Source of the DNA: JAICYJ01 sp038212095 | GTDB lineage: Bacteria; Actinomycetota; Thermoleophilia; Gaiellales; JAICJC01 | Length of the DNA: 64,000 nt | Direction of reading: 5' to 3' | NCBI GenBank assembly: GCA_038212095.1 | Contig: JBBQUW010000001.1 | Location: 1 to 64,000 of the forward strand | In this document: one piece after another, positions 15,068 to 23,243 of the stretch | Layout of the letters: each line of letters opens with the position of its first letter | Position numbering within the stretch: position 1 is the first letter of the stretch | The notes under the pieces: model-generated | Told to the model about the DNA's origin: nothing | The model's input: only the letters and a program-made list of their open reading frames with translations | Databases searched by the model: none | Program-made: the position numbers and the translations under genes

Positions 15068-15559
15068 CTACACGCCTGCGGGGATCTTTCCGGCCAGCTT
15101 CTCCGAGATCGTGGTGACCGTCTCGAGCGCGGCCTTCTCCTGCTTCAGGTTCTCGCCGAGCAGCTTGGCGGCGTCGGTCTCGCCCAGCGCCTCCGCCATC
15201 GTGATCAGCCCGGTGTAGGCGGCGATCTCGTAGTGCTCGGTGCGAGCCGCGGCACCGGTCAGGAACATATCGAGCACGTCGGTGCTCGGCTTCTCCTTGG
15301 CGACGAACTCGTCGTGTTCCTTCTTGAGCCCCTCGATGCCGGGGCACTTCTCCGCCTTCGCGGTCTCGCCGACCATCTCGAACGCCTTCTCGATGTTGGC
15401 GACGTGCTGCTCGGTCTCGCCAAGATGCTTCGTGAATGCATCGGCGAGACTCGCCTCCGTGGCCTCCTCGGCCAGCTTGGGCAGCGTCTTCACCAGCGTG
15501 CGCTCGGCGTACAGGATGTCGCCAAGCTCGTGCAGGAAGAGCTCTCGGGGATCGTCCAT
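15068..15559 (-). CDS. DUF892 / YciE-type ferritin-like protein
   Basis: 163 residues from ATG 15559, preceded by GAGAGGA. Begins DDPRELFLHELGDILYAERT, the conserved start of the YciE/YciF (DUF892) family, with later metal-ligand-type motifs E-x-x-H (LGETEQHVANIE and RTEHYEIAAY). These form a four-helix ferritin-like bundle binding two metals; the family is stress-induced in many bacteria, exact role unclear. The same reading frame is open far upstream of this start, back into the GGDEF gene, but the residues there come from antisense of other genes, so the proteins are separate. An intrinsic terminator follows. Confidence 0.92.
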   Translation of the reverse strand: MDDPRELFLHELGDILYAERTLVKTLPKLAEEATEASLADAFTKHLGETEQHVANIEKAFEMVGETAKAEKCPGIEGLKKEHDEFVAKEKPSTDVLDMFLTGAAARTEHYEIAAYTGLITMAEALGETDAAKLLGENLKQEKAALETVTTISEKLAGKIPAGV

Positions 15560-15712
15560 GGTGGTCCTCTCGTCGGATACGGGTCGCCTATCGAGTGCCC
15601 CGCCCCGCGCAAGGCGAAACGTGCCGGACGCATGAGCCGACGCGTTTTGGGGAATCACCTCCACGTTGGTGTTTCCCGTGGCAGTTCTCGCCACCGTCCG
15701 TGGAGGTTCTCC

Positions 15713-15970
15713 ATGCTCTGGTTCATCATTGCGCTGATCGTCGGCGGTCTCATCGTGGGCGCGCTGGGCCGGCTGCTTCACCCGGGGAAGGATCCGATGA
15801 GCATCCCGATGACGATCGGGCTGGGCGTCGTTGCGACGCTCGTAGCGGGCCTGGTCGTTCGGCCACTGCTCGGCTTTGGCGGAGGGTTCAGCACGGCGGT
15901 GATCATCGCCGTGCTGCTCGTCTGGGCCTATGCCCGCTACGCCGGGCACGGCCGAACAGCAGTCTCGTAA
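15713..15970 (+). CDS. GlsB/YeaQ/YmgE-family stress membrane protein
   Basis: 85 residues from ATG 15713 with GGAGG upstream. Three membrane helices (MLWFIIALIVGGLIVGALGR, then two in the second half) with the family signature of an early G-x-x-x-G-x-L-x-R followed by a short basic loop. Usually annotated as transglycosylase-associated or stress-response membrane protein; no enzymatic activity established. Followed by a GC-rich hairpin. Confidence 0.85.
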   Translation: MLWFIIALIVGGLIVGALGRLLHPGKDPMSIPMTIGLGVVATLVAGLVVRPLLGFGGGFSTAVIIAVLLVWAYARYAGHGRTAVS

Positions 15971-15976
15971 CCGCCG

Positions 15977-15998
15977 GGGACGGCCGTCTGGCCGTCCC
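15977..15998 (+). terminator. terminator-like hairpin after the GlsB gene
   Basis: GGGACGGCC, loop GTCT, GGCCGTCCC: perfect 9-bp stem 6 bp past the stop. No T-run follows. Confidence 0.55.
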
Positions 15999-16078
15999 GG
16001 GTTGCGTGGCAGAGCGGAGGCGGACGGATTCTGCGATCCTTGCTGAACCATCCGCCCCGCTCCAAGCCACCGAGTCTC

Positions 16079-16330
16079 ATGACAACTGATATGGATCGTG
16101 GATCGCAGGATGATCGGCTCAACGATCAGCGCCTGCGGCTGGCGTTGGAAGCCTCGGGGATGGGAACGTTCCTCTGGTATCCCCAGGAGGATCGCACGGA
16201 GGCGGACGTGCGCATGCTGGAGCTGTTCGGCCTGCCGTCGGACGGTTCCATCTCCCTGGCCTCGGCGCTGGCGTCGCTGATTCACCCCGACGATGTAGGG
16301 CGATACGGCGAGGCCGTCGGGCACCACGTC
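16079..16330 (+). pseudogene. 5' fragment of a PAS-domain sensor gene
   Basis: From ATG 16079 about 80 residues read as a good PAS domain: RLRLALEASGMGTFLWYPQE then FGLPSDGSISLASALASLIH and PDDVGRYGEAVG. At about 16325 the similarity stops in mid-domain and the frame runs into the complement of the opposing GGDEF/HATPase gene. In intact relatives a second PAS strand pair and a kinase or GGDEF output would follow. So this is a gene truncated at a rearrangement junction shared with the opposing gene. Confidence 0.7.
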
Positions 16331-17638
16331 GTGCGGGTGCCGGGTTATCGTGATCGTGATCGAGTCGCCGTGGGTGTGCGTTGCGATCGCGAGGCTGGTG
16401 CTGGGTTCCGCCTGGCGGAGCAGCGTTGCGCTGGCCTCGCTGGCCGCGAGTTGCAGATCACTGCTTCGTTCGGCGCTGAAGCCCGCCTGGGTGGCGGCTG
16501 CCTGGACGGCGTGTCGGATGTGGGTGAGCTGTGCAGCCCGGGCCGGCACCTGGAGGTGGTGTGCCTCAGGGAGTCGGATGCGGGTGGCATCGCGGCCGCC
16601 CTGTTTGGCGGCGTACAGCGCTGCATCGGCAGTGGCGATCAGCGCTGAGATCGGATAGGGCTCGTTGGTGAGCGTGGCGCCGATCGACACGGTGAGGCTC
16701 TGGTTGTGGCCGTCGAGCGAGAACGATGCTTCCGCGACGCGCTTTCGCAAGCGCTCGCAGGCTTGATGGAGAGCAGCCTCGGACGGCATCTCGGTGGCGC
16801 ATACGAGGAACTCCTCGCCGCCCCAACGGGCGAGCACGTCCTGATCGCGAAGCGTCTCACGGAGCCGGCCGGCGAGCTGCTGCAGCGCCTGGTCGCCGGC
16901 CAGGTGGCCGTGCCGGTCGTTGACGGCCTTGAAGTGGTCGATGTCGATCAGGATGATGGCGAGGCCGCTTCGCGTCGCGGGCGTCTCCTCGGCGAGCGAC
17001 CGGGTCAGCAGGTCGAGCATCGGAGCGCGAGTAAGGACTCCGGTGGTGTGGTCGGTATCGGCTCGCAGCCTTGCGTTGTCGGCTTCGTGACGAAGCGCCG
17101 AGACGACCGCGTGGATCGCGACTCCGACGATCGTGACGGTCAGGATGCGGACCGCCGAGAGGGCCGCTTCGCCGCGCGACGCGCCGTTCAGCAGCAGGCT
17201 CGCGACCGCCAGGCAGTTCGCGCCGATCGCAAGCGCCACCACCCGGCCCGGGAGGAACACCGCCACCCAGCCCACCGGGATGACCAGCGCGACGCCCAGG
17301 GCCTGGCCGGCGGCGTGGCTGGCCAACCCGTACAGCACGAACGACACCGGCACCGCCACCGTCAACACCGTCCACCCCCACAGAGGCATTCGCCGAACGG
17401 CCGCGACCGCAACCGTCTGCATCACCAGCGAGAGAGTCGCCGCCCAGAACAGCAACGGTTCGTGCGATGGCCCGCCGAACGCGAACTCGACCACCACCGC
17501 CAGCGGCACATACGTCACGTACAGAGCCAGCGCCGAGACCCGTCGCGCGGTCTCTCGCTGCCGCAACACCTCGCGCCGCAGAAGCAGGGGCACCCGCCAA
17601 ACCCCCGCCCATCTCGGATCCCCCGACCGCCTACCCAT
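16331..17638 (-). CDS. membrane diguanylate cyclase with HATPase-like tail, 3' end lost
   Basis: Starts at ATG 17638 (SD GGAGG). About five membrane helices (residues 36-180), then a GGDEF domain with substrate motif IDIDHFKAVND, GGEEF at 273-277 and an RxxD inhibitory site (R264-D267) five residues before it, so probably an active, product-inhibited c-di-GMP synthase. After GGDEF, residues of an RsbW/anti-sigma-type HATPase begin (AAATQAGFSAERSSDLQLAA, SEASATLL) but are cut short near HPHDVV at about 16330. From there the frame stays open through the complement of the PAS fragment and GlsB gene into DUF892 (15068). The natural C-terminus is therefore missing; where translation ends in the cell is unknown. 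Confidence 0.8.
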
Positions 17639-17758
17639 CGCCCACCTCCGGCTCAGATCATCGGCTCTTCGACGCGAGCCGCGACGTCCCTCCAACCACG
17701 GTGACGCGCGCCCGGTCTCGACGTGTGAATCCTCTCCATGTACCCCGCGGGCGGTCGC

Positions 17759-17929
17759 TCAACGCGCGTTCGTGCCGTGGCGCAACTGCTCGAGCAGCAC
17801 GTGGAACGAGACGCCCTCGAGCTGCGCGATCACCCACAGTCCGCCAACGACCAGGATCCCCACGCACATCATGCCGTAGGAGACCTCCGATGCCACGCTA
17901 CCGCGCTCGCGGCCAAGTGTCCGGTGCAC
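17759..17929 (-). CDS. small single-pass membrane protein
   Basis: 56 residues from GTG 17929, chosen because GAAGGAG lies 5-6 nt upstream. Sequence: basic start (HRTLGRERGSVASEVSYG), one membrane helix (MMCVGILVVGGLWVIAQL), and a short C-terminal helix. The charged start plus E before the helix vaguely recalls Flp/TadE prepilins, but the processing motif is not convincing. Function unknown. Confidence 0.6.
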   Translation of the reverse strand: MHRTLGRERGSVASEVSYGMMCVGILVVGGLWVIAQLEGVSFHVLLEQLRHGTNAR

Positions 17930-18195
17930 GTCAGCTCCTTCTATCGTACGGTTCCGGCGCACGACCCCTCGTGCGTACCGCCTTCATCGGCCAGCATCGA
18001 TGATTGTTGATCGCCGAAGCCGGGAGCGCCTGACAGCGAAAGTCAACCAGTCCCTCGGCGCGCCGCGCGAGACGATATCCTCGCGTCAACCCCACTCCTC
18101 AAGGAGTCCAGGTCAGCGACCCGCCCCCAGATCAGGCCGACCGAATCGATGTTCGCCGAGCCGAGCACACGTCGTCCGACGCCAGTGGTGGCACC

Positions 18196-19212
18196 GTGGC
18201 GGCAGACTGGCGGCTGCGCCAGATGCTTGAGGACACGACGTTGCTGGCAGCGATCATCACCGAAGACGATCTGATCATCTTCGCAAATCCGGCGCTGTCG
18301 AAGCTGGCGGGGTTGACACCGGCGCAGGTCGAGGGCCGCACCTGGACGGAGGTGTTCGGGCCGAACTCCCAGGAGGACATCAACTTCATGGAGATGCTCC
18401 GGCAGGGCAACGTGATCCCGACCTACGACGGAATCATCAGCACGCCCACCGGCGTGCACGTGATCGCCTGGACGAACACCCCGATCTGGGACGACTCCGG
18501 CGCCATGAACATCGCCTCGCTGGGCGAGGACGTGACGGCCCGCCGCGCCGCCGAGGATCAGCTGGCCGCCGCCCACGCCGAACGGCTGGAGCTGCAGGCC
18601 GCGATCTTCGCCGCCGAGGCGGCCGAGCGGGCCCGCATCGCCGAGGCGTTGCATGACGACACGATCCAGGTGATCACCGCTGCGCTGCTCAACCTTGACC
18701 GCATGGCCGGCCCCAGCGATGACCCAGTGCGGGAGCTGACGCGAACGAACCTGGCGGCGGCGCTCGAGCGCGCCCGGCGGCTGCTGTTCGAGTTGCGCCC
18801 GCCCGAGCTCGACCAGCACGGGATGCTCGGCGCCATCACCTCGCTCTGCCAGCACGTGCAGGCCGAGATCGGGTGTCAGCTTTCGCTGGACGTCGTCGAT
18901 CGGCGCTTCCCGTCCCACGTCGAGGAGTTGGTGTTCCGAACGGTGCGCGAGGCGGTGCTGAACGCTCGCCGCCACTCCGGCGCGGCCCTGCTTCAGGTGG
19001 TGGTCGCAGATCGCGGTGCCGTGCTGGACTGCCTCATCATCGACGATGGCGAAGGCTTTGACCCGCTGCGCGTCGCCCGGCGCCCGGACGCGGGACGCCA
19101 TCTCGGCCTGGCAGCGATGGCGGAGCGCGTCCACCTGGCGCACGGGGTGATCGAGGTACGCTCGGCTCCCGGCAGCGGCACCACGATCGCGTTTCAGGTG
19201 CCGACGAGCTGA
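18196..19212 (+). CDS. PAS sensor histidine kinase, NarL/LiaS type
   Basis: 338 residues from GTG 18196: a PAS domain (about 10-120: IITEDDLIIFANPALSKLAG), a linking coiled coil, a HisKA_3 dimerisation domain with the phospho-acceptor His in ERARIAEALHDDTIQVITAA, and a HATPase with N box REAVLNARRHSGAA, G1 IIDDGEGFD and G2 GRHLGLAAMAERV. No membrane helix, so cytosolic. No response regulator is adjacent. The protein-like frame extends 28 codons upstream to a GTC at 18112, which has an ideal AAGGAG five bases before it, while GTG 18196 has no SD; the true start may be that non-canonical codon. Confidence 0.92.
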   Translation: MAADWRLRQMLEDTTLLAAIITEDDLIIFANPALSKLAGLTPAQVEGRTWTEVFGPNSQEDINFMEMLRQGNVIPTYDGIISTPTGVHVIAWTNTPIWDDSGAMNIASLGEDVTARRAAEDQLAAAHAERLELQAAIFAAEAAERARIAEALHDDTIQVITAALLNLDRMAGPSDDPVRELTRTNLAAALERARRLLFELRPPELDQHGMLGAITSLCQHVQAEIGCQLSLDVVDRRFPSHVEELVFRTVREAVLNARRHSGAALLQVVVADRGAVLDCLIIDDGEGFDPLRVARRPDAGRHLGLAAMAERVHLAHGVIEVRSAPGSGTTIAFQVPTS

Positions 19213-19348
19213 TCGCGGATCGCCCGGCGCCCGGAGCGATGATTTTTCGACACCGCCGCCGTCATTGCTCCTGTAGCAGGGTTCGGCCTTGCCAGGGTCG
19301 GCGGAAGTGGCGAGACTGCACAGGCAACTTCGAGGCGGAGGTGGCGGT

Positions 19349-20428
19349 ATGGGGACGCAGGTCGTGCTTTTGGTGGGGACGCGCAAGGGCTGCTTTGTGC
19401 TCGAGAGCGACGGCGATCGCCGTGATTGGAGCGTGCGCGGTCCCTACTGCGACGGCTGGCCGATCTACCACGCCGTCCACGATCGCGACTCGGGGGCGAT
19501 CTACGCCGCGGCCGCCAGCGAGTGGCACGGGTCGGGGGTCTGGCGCAGCAACGACCTGGGCGAGAGTTGGAAGATGTCCAGCGAGGGTCTCTCTTACGAC
19601 GGAACCGGCCAGCGGCTCTCCAAGCTGTCGGGTCTCTCGGCGGCACACGGCCGCGTGCTGGCCGGCGCCGAGACCGCCGGCATCTTCCAGAGCCGGGATG
19701 GCGGCGAGACATGGTCGCTGCTGAGTACGCTCGACGGCCAGCCCGGCCGGCCGGATTGGAACGATCCCGGCCAGCAGCCCCCTGGCCACCTCGGTCTGCC
19801 CGGTCTCCTGGCGCACCCCGACCGCGCGGAACACCTGTGGGCGGTCGTCCAGGGCATCGGCATCTTCGAGACGACCGACGACGGCGCCTCCTGGACGCCG
19901 CGCAACCGTGGGCTGCGGGCGGACTGGCCGCGCCCACACGACGAGGTCGGATTTTGCGTCCACAAGCTGGTGATGTCACCGGTCGACGTGAACCGGATGT
20001 ACCAGCAGAACCATTGCGGCATGCACCGCAGCGACGACGGTGGCCACTCCTGGGTCGAGATCACCGATGGGCTGCCGACCGACTTCGGATTCGCGGCCGC
20101 CGCCCATCCCCACGATCGCGACTCGTTCTACGTGATTCCGCTCGACCCCGGCCACGGTCGCTGTATGCCGGATGGGCACGCGGCCGTCTGGCGCACGCGC
20201 GATGCCGGCAGCAGCTGGCAGCGGCTCGATCGCGGCCTGCCGGCACAAAACGCTCACCTCGGCGTGCTGCGCGAGGGGATGGCGATCGACAGCATGGACG
20301 TGCCGGGGCTCTACTTCGGCACCTCCACCGGCCAGGTGTTCGCCAGCGCCGATGAGGGCGAGAGCTGGAGCGAGATCGCCGGCTACCTGCCTGGCATCTC
20401 ATCGGTCGAAGTTGCCGTGGTGGGCTGA
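19349..20428 (+). CDS. BNR/Asp-box beta-propeller protein
   Basis: 359 residues from ATG 19349 (GGAGG upstream). At least six Asp-box motifs S/T-x-D-x-G-x-x-W are visible: SNDLGESW, SRDGGETW, TTDDGASW, SDDGGHSW, TRDAGSSW and SADEGESW, spaced as in a six- to seven-bladed propeller of the sialidase/VPS10/YCF48 superfamily. No signal peptide, so probably cytoplasmic, and sialidase catalytic residues are not evident; the usual exo-alpha-sialidase label is therefore doubtful. It is 6 bp upstream of a MoaD/ThiS-like gene, and such pairs recur in actinobacteria (from memory), suggesting a linked function. Confidence 0.88.
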   Translation: MGTQVVLLVGTRKGCFVLESDGDRRDWSVRGPYCDGWPIYHAVHDRDSGAIYAAAASEWHGSGVWRSNDLGESWKMSSEGLSYDGTGQRLSKLSGLSAAHGRVLAGAETAGIFQSRDGGETWSLLSTLDGQPGRPDWNDPGQQPPGHLGLPGLLAHPDRAEHLWAVVQGIGIFETTDDGASWTPRNRGLRADWPRPHDEVGFCVHKLVMSPVDVNRMYQQNHCGMHRSDDGGHSWVEITDGLPTDFGFAAAAHPHDRDSFYVIPLDPGHGRCMPDGHAAVWRTRDAGSSWQRLDRGLPAQNAHLGVLREGMAIDSMDVPGLYFGTSTGQVFASADEGESWSEIAGYLPGISSVEVAVVG

Positions 20429-20434
20429 GACACG

Positions 20435-20698
20435 ATGGCCGAACTCCACCTCCCCGCCACCTTGCCGAGCCTGTTCGACGCCCTGCCGCGGCGGGTCGAG
20501 GTCGACGCGGCCACGGTGCAGGAGGCCTTCGACCAGCTGGAGCAGCGATGGCCGGGCCTGCGCGACCGGCTGGTCGAGCCCGGCCCGGCGCTCCGGCCTC
20601 ACATCAACGTGTTCGTCGACCGCGAGCAGGCCGGGCTGGACACGGCCATCGCCGCCGGCTCGCGGGTGGACGTGATCGCCGCCATCAGCGGCGGCTGA
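20435..20698 (+). CDS. MoaD/ThiS-family ubiquitin-like protein
   Basis: 87 residues with a beta-grasp pattern: strand ELHLPATLPSLF, helix VQEAFDQLEQRWPGLRDRL, strand LRPHINVFVDREQ, ending DVIAAISGG. The C-terminal Gly-Gly is the site that is adenylated and thiocarboxylated in MoaD/ThiS/CysO/SAMP proteins. Six bases downstream of the Asp-box propeller gene. No E1-like (MoeB/ThiF) or JAMM gene is nearby. Could act as a sulfur carrier in molybdopterin or another pathway, or as a protein modifier. Confidence 0.9.
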   Translation: MAELHLPATLPSLFDALPRRVEVDAATVQEAFDQLEQRWPGLRDRLVEPGPALRPHINVFVDREQAGLDTAIAAGSRVDVIAAISGG

Positions 20699-20730
20699 GC
20701 GGAGCCGCCGCGGGGGATCGCCCGCTCGCT

Positions 20731-21279
20731 CTACTCGCCGCCGTAGAAGGGGTTGCGCAGGCCGTCTCGGCGCTCCACCAGCGCATGAGCCGCGGCCAGG
20801 TCGCGGCCGCGCACGGCGGTGGCCACGCCCTTGTGTGTCGCCGTCCGCGTGGCTTTGCGCATCGCGGTCTCGTCGTCGACGTCGCCATGCACCCAGATCG
20901 CGACGAACACGACCATGTCGCCGGTCGGCTCCAGCAGGCCCTCGGCGACTGCGTCCAGCACGCCCTGTCCGATGCCGAGCTGGGAGGCGCCGAACGTCAG
21001 CGCCTCGTGCCGGCTGCCCGGGGTCGTGGTGGCCTTGTTCATCATCACCGTGGGTGGCCAGATCGGCTCGTAGGCGTCCTTCGTCTCGCCGACGCAGACC
21101 AGGATCGGGCTGTGCCCCGGCGTGGGCGACGTGAACGCGGTCATCAGCGCGGCGGCGGTGGCTCCGCCACGCCGCGCCAGGATCACGTTGACGTGCGCGC
21201 CGTTGGGATCGACCCCCGCCCAGCCCTCGCCGATCGCCCCATCCAGGGTATCGGCGCTGGTGTCGGCATCACCGGACAT
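20731..21279 (-). CDS. formaldehyde-activating enzyme (Fae) family protein
   Basis: 182 residues from ATG 21279. Matches Fae: IGEGWAGVDPNGAHVNVILA with the conserved His (H29), RRGG, FTSPTPGHSPILV, PPTVMMNKATTT and GASQLGIGQGVLDAVAEGLL. Fae condenses formaldehyde with tetrahydromethanopterin in methylotrophs and archaea; homologues outside that pathway have uncertain substrates. No methanopterin genes are in the window. Convergent with the MoaD gene, and followed on the same strand upstream by DedA. Confidence 0.88.
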   Translation of the reverse strand: MSGDADTSADTLDGAIGEGWAGVDPNGAHVNVILARRGGATAAALMTAFTSPTPGHSPILVCVGETKDAYEPIWPPTVMMNKATTTPGSRHEALTFGASQLGIGQGVLDAVAEGLLEPTGDMVVFVAIWVHGDVDDETAMRKATRTATHKGVATAVRGRDLAAAHALVERRDGLRNPFYGGE

Positions 21280-21306
21280 GGCGGTCACTCTACAGCCGGC
21301 CGAGCT

Positions 21307-21897
21307 TCACAGCCGGTCCTCGAGCCGCTTTTTGCCGAAGTGGAACAGCACGGCGCCGATGATCGTCGCCGCGACGATCGCGGCAGCCGCGAACAGCCCG
21401 TAGCGCTGGATGGTGTCAGCAGCGGACTGGCCGGCGTAGTAGGCGAGCAGTCCGACGCCGGTTGCCCACGCGATGCCGCCGGCGGCGTTCCAGAACAGGA
21501 ACCGCCACCAGGGCATGTGCGCGAGGCCGGCCACCCAGGCCGCCGTGTAGCGCAGCACGGTGATGAAGCGGCCGAAGAAGACGGTCTTGCCGCCATGTGC
21601 CTCCATCAACCGCTCGGCGCGCGGCAGCACGCGGTCGGCGTACTGGCTCAGCCACCGCCAGCGGCGAAACAGCGCCCGCCCGCCGACCCGGCCGATCAGC
21701 CAGTAGCCGAGGTTGTCGCCGATGATCGCGCCGGCGATCGCCAGCCCGATCACCTCGGCGATCGAGTAGTGACCCTGCGATGCGAGCACCGCGAATGCGA
21801 TCAGCGCCGTCTCGCCCGGCACCGGGATCCCGAACGACTCGATCAGCACGGCCAGAAACAGCACCGGCAGGCCGTTGTGGGTGACGAAGTGGGTCAT
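21307..21897 (-). CDS. DedA-family membrane protein
   Basis: 196 residues. The DedA/SNARE-associated pattern is clear: LIESFGIPVPGETALIAFAV near the N-terminus, GAIIGDNLGYWLIGRVGGR, and the amphipathic re-entrant motif GGKTVFFGRFITVLRYTAAW with the functional Gly-x-x-x-R-F and Arg. Four to five membrane helices. DedA proteins act in membrane lipid (undecaprenyl phosphate or phospholipid) translocation and proton-linked homeostasis. 27 bp upstream of the Fae gene on the same strand. Confidence 0.93.
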   Translation of the reverse strand: MTHFVTHNGLPVLFLAVLIESFGIPVPGETALIAFAVLASQGHYSIAEVIGLAIAGAIIGDNLGYWLIGRVGGRALFRRWRWLSQYADRVLPRAERLMEAHGGKTVFFGRFITVLRYTAAWVAGLAHMPWWRFLFWNAAGGIAWATGVGLLAYYAGQSAADTIQRYGLFAAAAIVAATIIGAVLFHFGKKRLEDRL

Positions 21898-21942
21898 CGG
21901 CGAACCGCTGTCACAGCCGGCAAGCCACTACACTGTGCCGAC

Positions 21943-22164
21943 GTGATCCCGCCGATACTCCGCATTTCGCGCCCGCAGTTGCTGCTCCTGGTCTCGTGGC
22001 TGGTGGTGGCGGCGGCGTTGGCGGCGGTCGGCGGAGTCACGTGGCACCAGTCCCATCCGCTGCTTGCCGAGGCGTTCTGGGCGGCGGCGGCCGTGGTCAC
22101 GGTCGCGGTGGTCGCGCTGCTCGTGTGGTATCGCACACGTCCCGGCGCCTCGCGCCGCTGGTAG
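21943..22164 (+). CDS. small two-helix membrane protein
   Basis: 73 residues from GTG 21943. Two membrane helices (LLLLVSWLVVAAALAAVGGV and AFWAAAAVVTVAVVALLVWY) joined by a short His/Trp-containing loop, ending in a basic tail. Divergent from DedA (45 bp between starts) and convergent with the enolase-superfamily gene. Function unknown. The large open frame extending upstream is antisense to DedA and Fae and is not translated. Confidence 0.6.
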   Translation: MIPPILRISRPQLLLLVSWLVVAAALAAVGGVTWHQSHPLLAEAFWAAAAVVTVAVVALLVWYRTRPGASRRW

Positions 22165-22183
22165 CCCGGCATCCGCGGCGCTC

Positions 22184-23194
22184 CTAGCCCAGCCCGGCCG
22201 TGGTGGCGGCCGGTAGCGGGCTCTTCGGCAGCCCCGGCCTCGGCTCACCGACGTTGTACTCGCTTGGCGCCACATCGTTGGCTGCGTGCGGATAGAACAC
22301 GCTCCCCAGCGTCTGGATGTGGTTACGGCCGCGACCGAGTTCGAACTGTCCCCCGCCGTACATCCTGATGCCGCGCGCCTCGCAGGCCTCGATGCACTCC
22401 AGGAGCCGCGCGGTCGTGCCAAAGCGTGACGGCTTCACGTTCAGCCAGCGGGGCTCGACGGCGAGCGCATCCATGTCCGCCAGCGAGTGCACCGGCGCGT
22501 CGAAGCTGAGCCGGTCACGGGCGCCGGACAGCGCCTCGAGGCAGGCTTCGTCCAGCCACGGATCCTCGATCACCACATCCGGGAACCGCTCCGCGATGGT
22601 GCGGTAGAAGCGTGGATCGGGCTCCATGTCGACCACCGTGCCGCGGTAGTACGCCTTCAGATCGAGTACCCGCACGCGATCGGTTGCGGCAAGCCGCGAC
22701 ATCAGGTCGTCGTCCCAGCTTTGATCCGGGTCGAGCTTGAACTCGAGACTCGGGTCGGCCGCGATCCAGCCCTCGATGTCCGCCCGCGTCGAGGCCACGA
22801 ACCGCACCGGCTGTGCCTCACGGCCCAGTGCTTCGGCCAGCGACTGGCCAGACTGGCGCAGGGCGAGGTCGAGCGCCGCGCTCTCGAACGCCCACCGCCT
22901 GTAGTCGCGAGATGCCTCCTGCTCGGGCGCGGCCGCGAACAGGTCGCGGCCCTCCAGCCGCTGTGAGAGCTCCGCCGTCGAGCCGCTGCCGGCCAGGGGC
23001 AGCGAGTCGGGGAAGTGGTCGTGGTCGGCGGCCGTGTAGGTGACGTCCTCGCCACGACCCTCCTGTCCGTTGCCGTGGAGGACGACGGTGGTGGTGACGC
23101 GGGTGAAACCGGTTGCGACGGCCTGCTCGAGCCGTTCGAGGCGGTAGCCGTCGACGCTGAGAGGCAGCTGGGTGAGACGTTCGTTGAGTGACAT
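22184..23194 (-). CDS. enolase-superfamily (MR/MLE-like) enzyme
   Basis: 336 residues. An N-terminal capping domain (about 1-115) and a TIM-barrel with the superfamily's spaced elements: FKLDPDQSW, VLDLKAYYRGTVVDMEPD, VVIEDPWLDE (Asp/Glu metal ligands) and WLNVKPSRFG (barrel strand with Lys). Such enzymes abstract an alpha-proton of a carboxylate with Mg2+ help; o-succinylbenzoate synthase, dipeptide epimerase and muconate cycloisomerase are members. The substrate cannot be deduced. It is divergent from a PLP enzyme of the D-threonine aldolase type. Confidence 0.85.
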   Translation of the reverse strand: MSLNERLTQLPLSVDGYRLERLEQAVATGFTRVTTTVVLHGNGQEGRGEDVTYTAADHDHFPDSLPLAGSGSTAELSQRLEGRDLFAAAPEQEASRDYRRWAFESAALDLALRQSGQSLAEALGREAQPVRFVASTRADIEGWIAADPSLEFKLDPDQSWDDDLMSRLAATDRVRVLDLKAYYRGTVVDMEPDPRFYRTIAERFPDVVIEDPWLDEACLEALSGARDRLSFDAPVHSLADMDALAVEPRWLNVKPSRFGTTARLLECIEACEARGIRMYGGGQFELGRGRNHIQTLGSVFYPHAANDVAPSEYNVGEPRPGLPKSPLPAATTAGLG

Positions 23195-23243
23195 GCGGCG
23201 TATCCTATGCGCGAGCGAGCGGGCGAGGATCTACGCTGCCGCG

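Noticed and set aside
20548..22164. 538-codon open frame on the plus strand
   Set aside because: Antisense to Fae and DedA; only the 73 C-terminal codons (from GTG 21943) look real.
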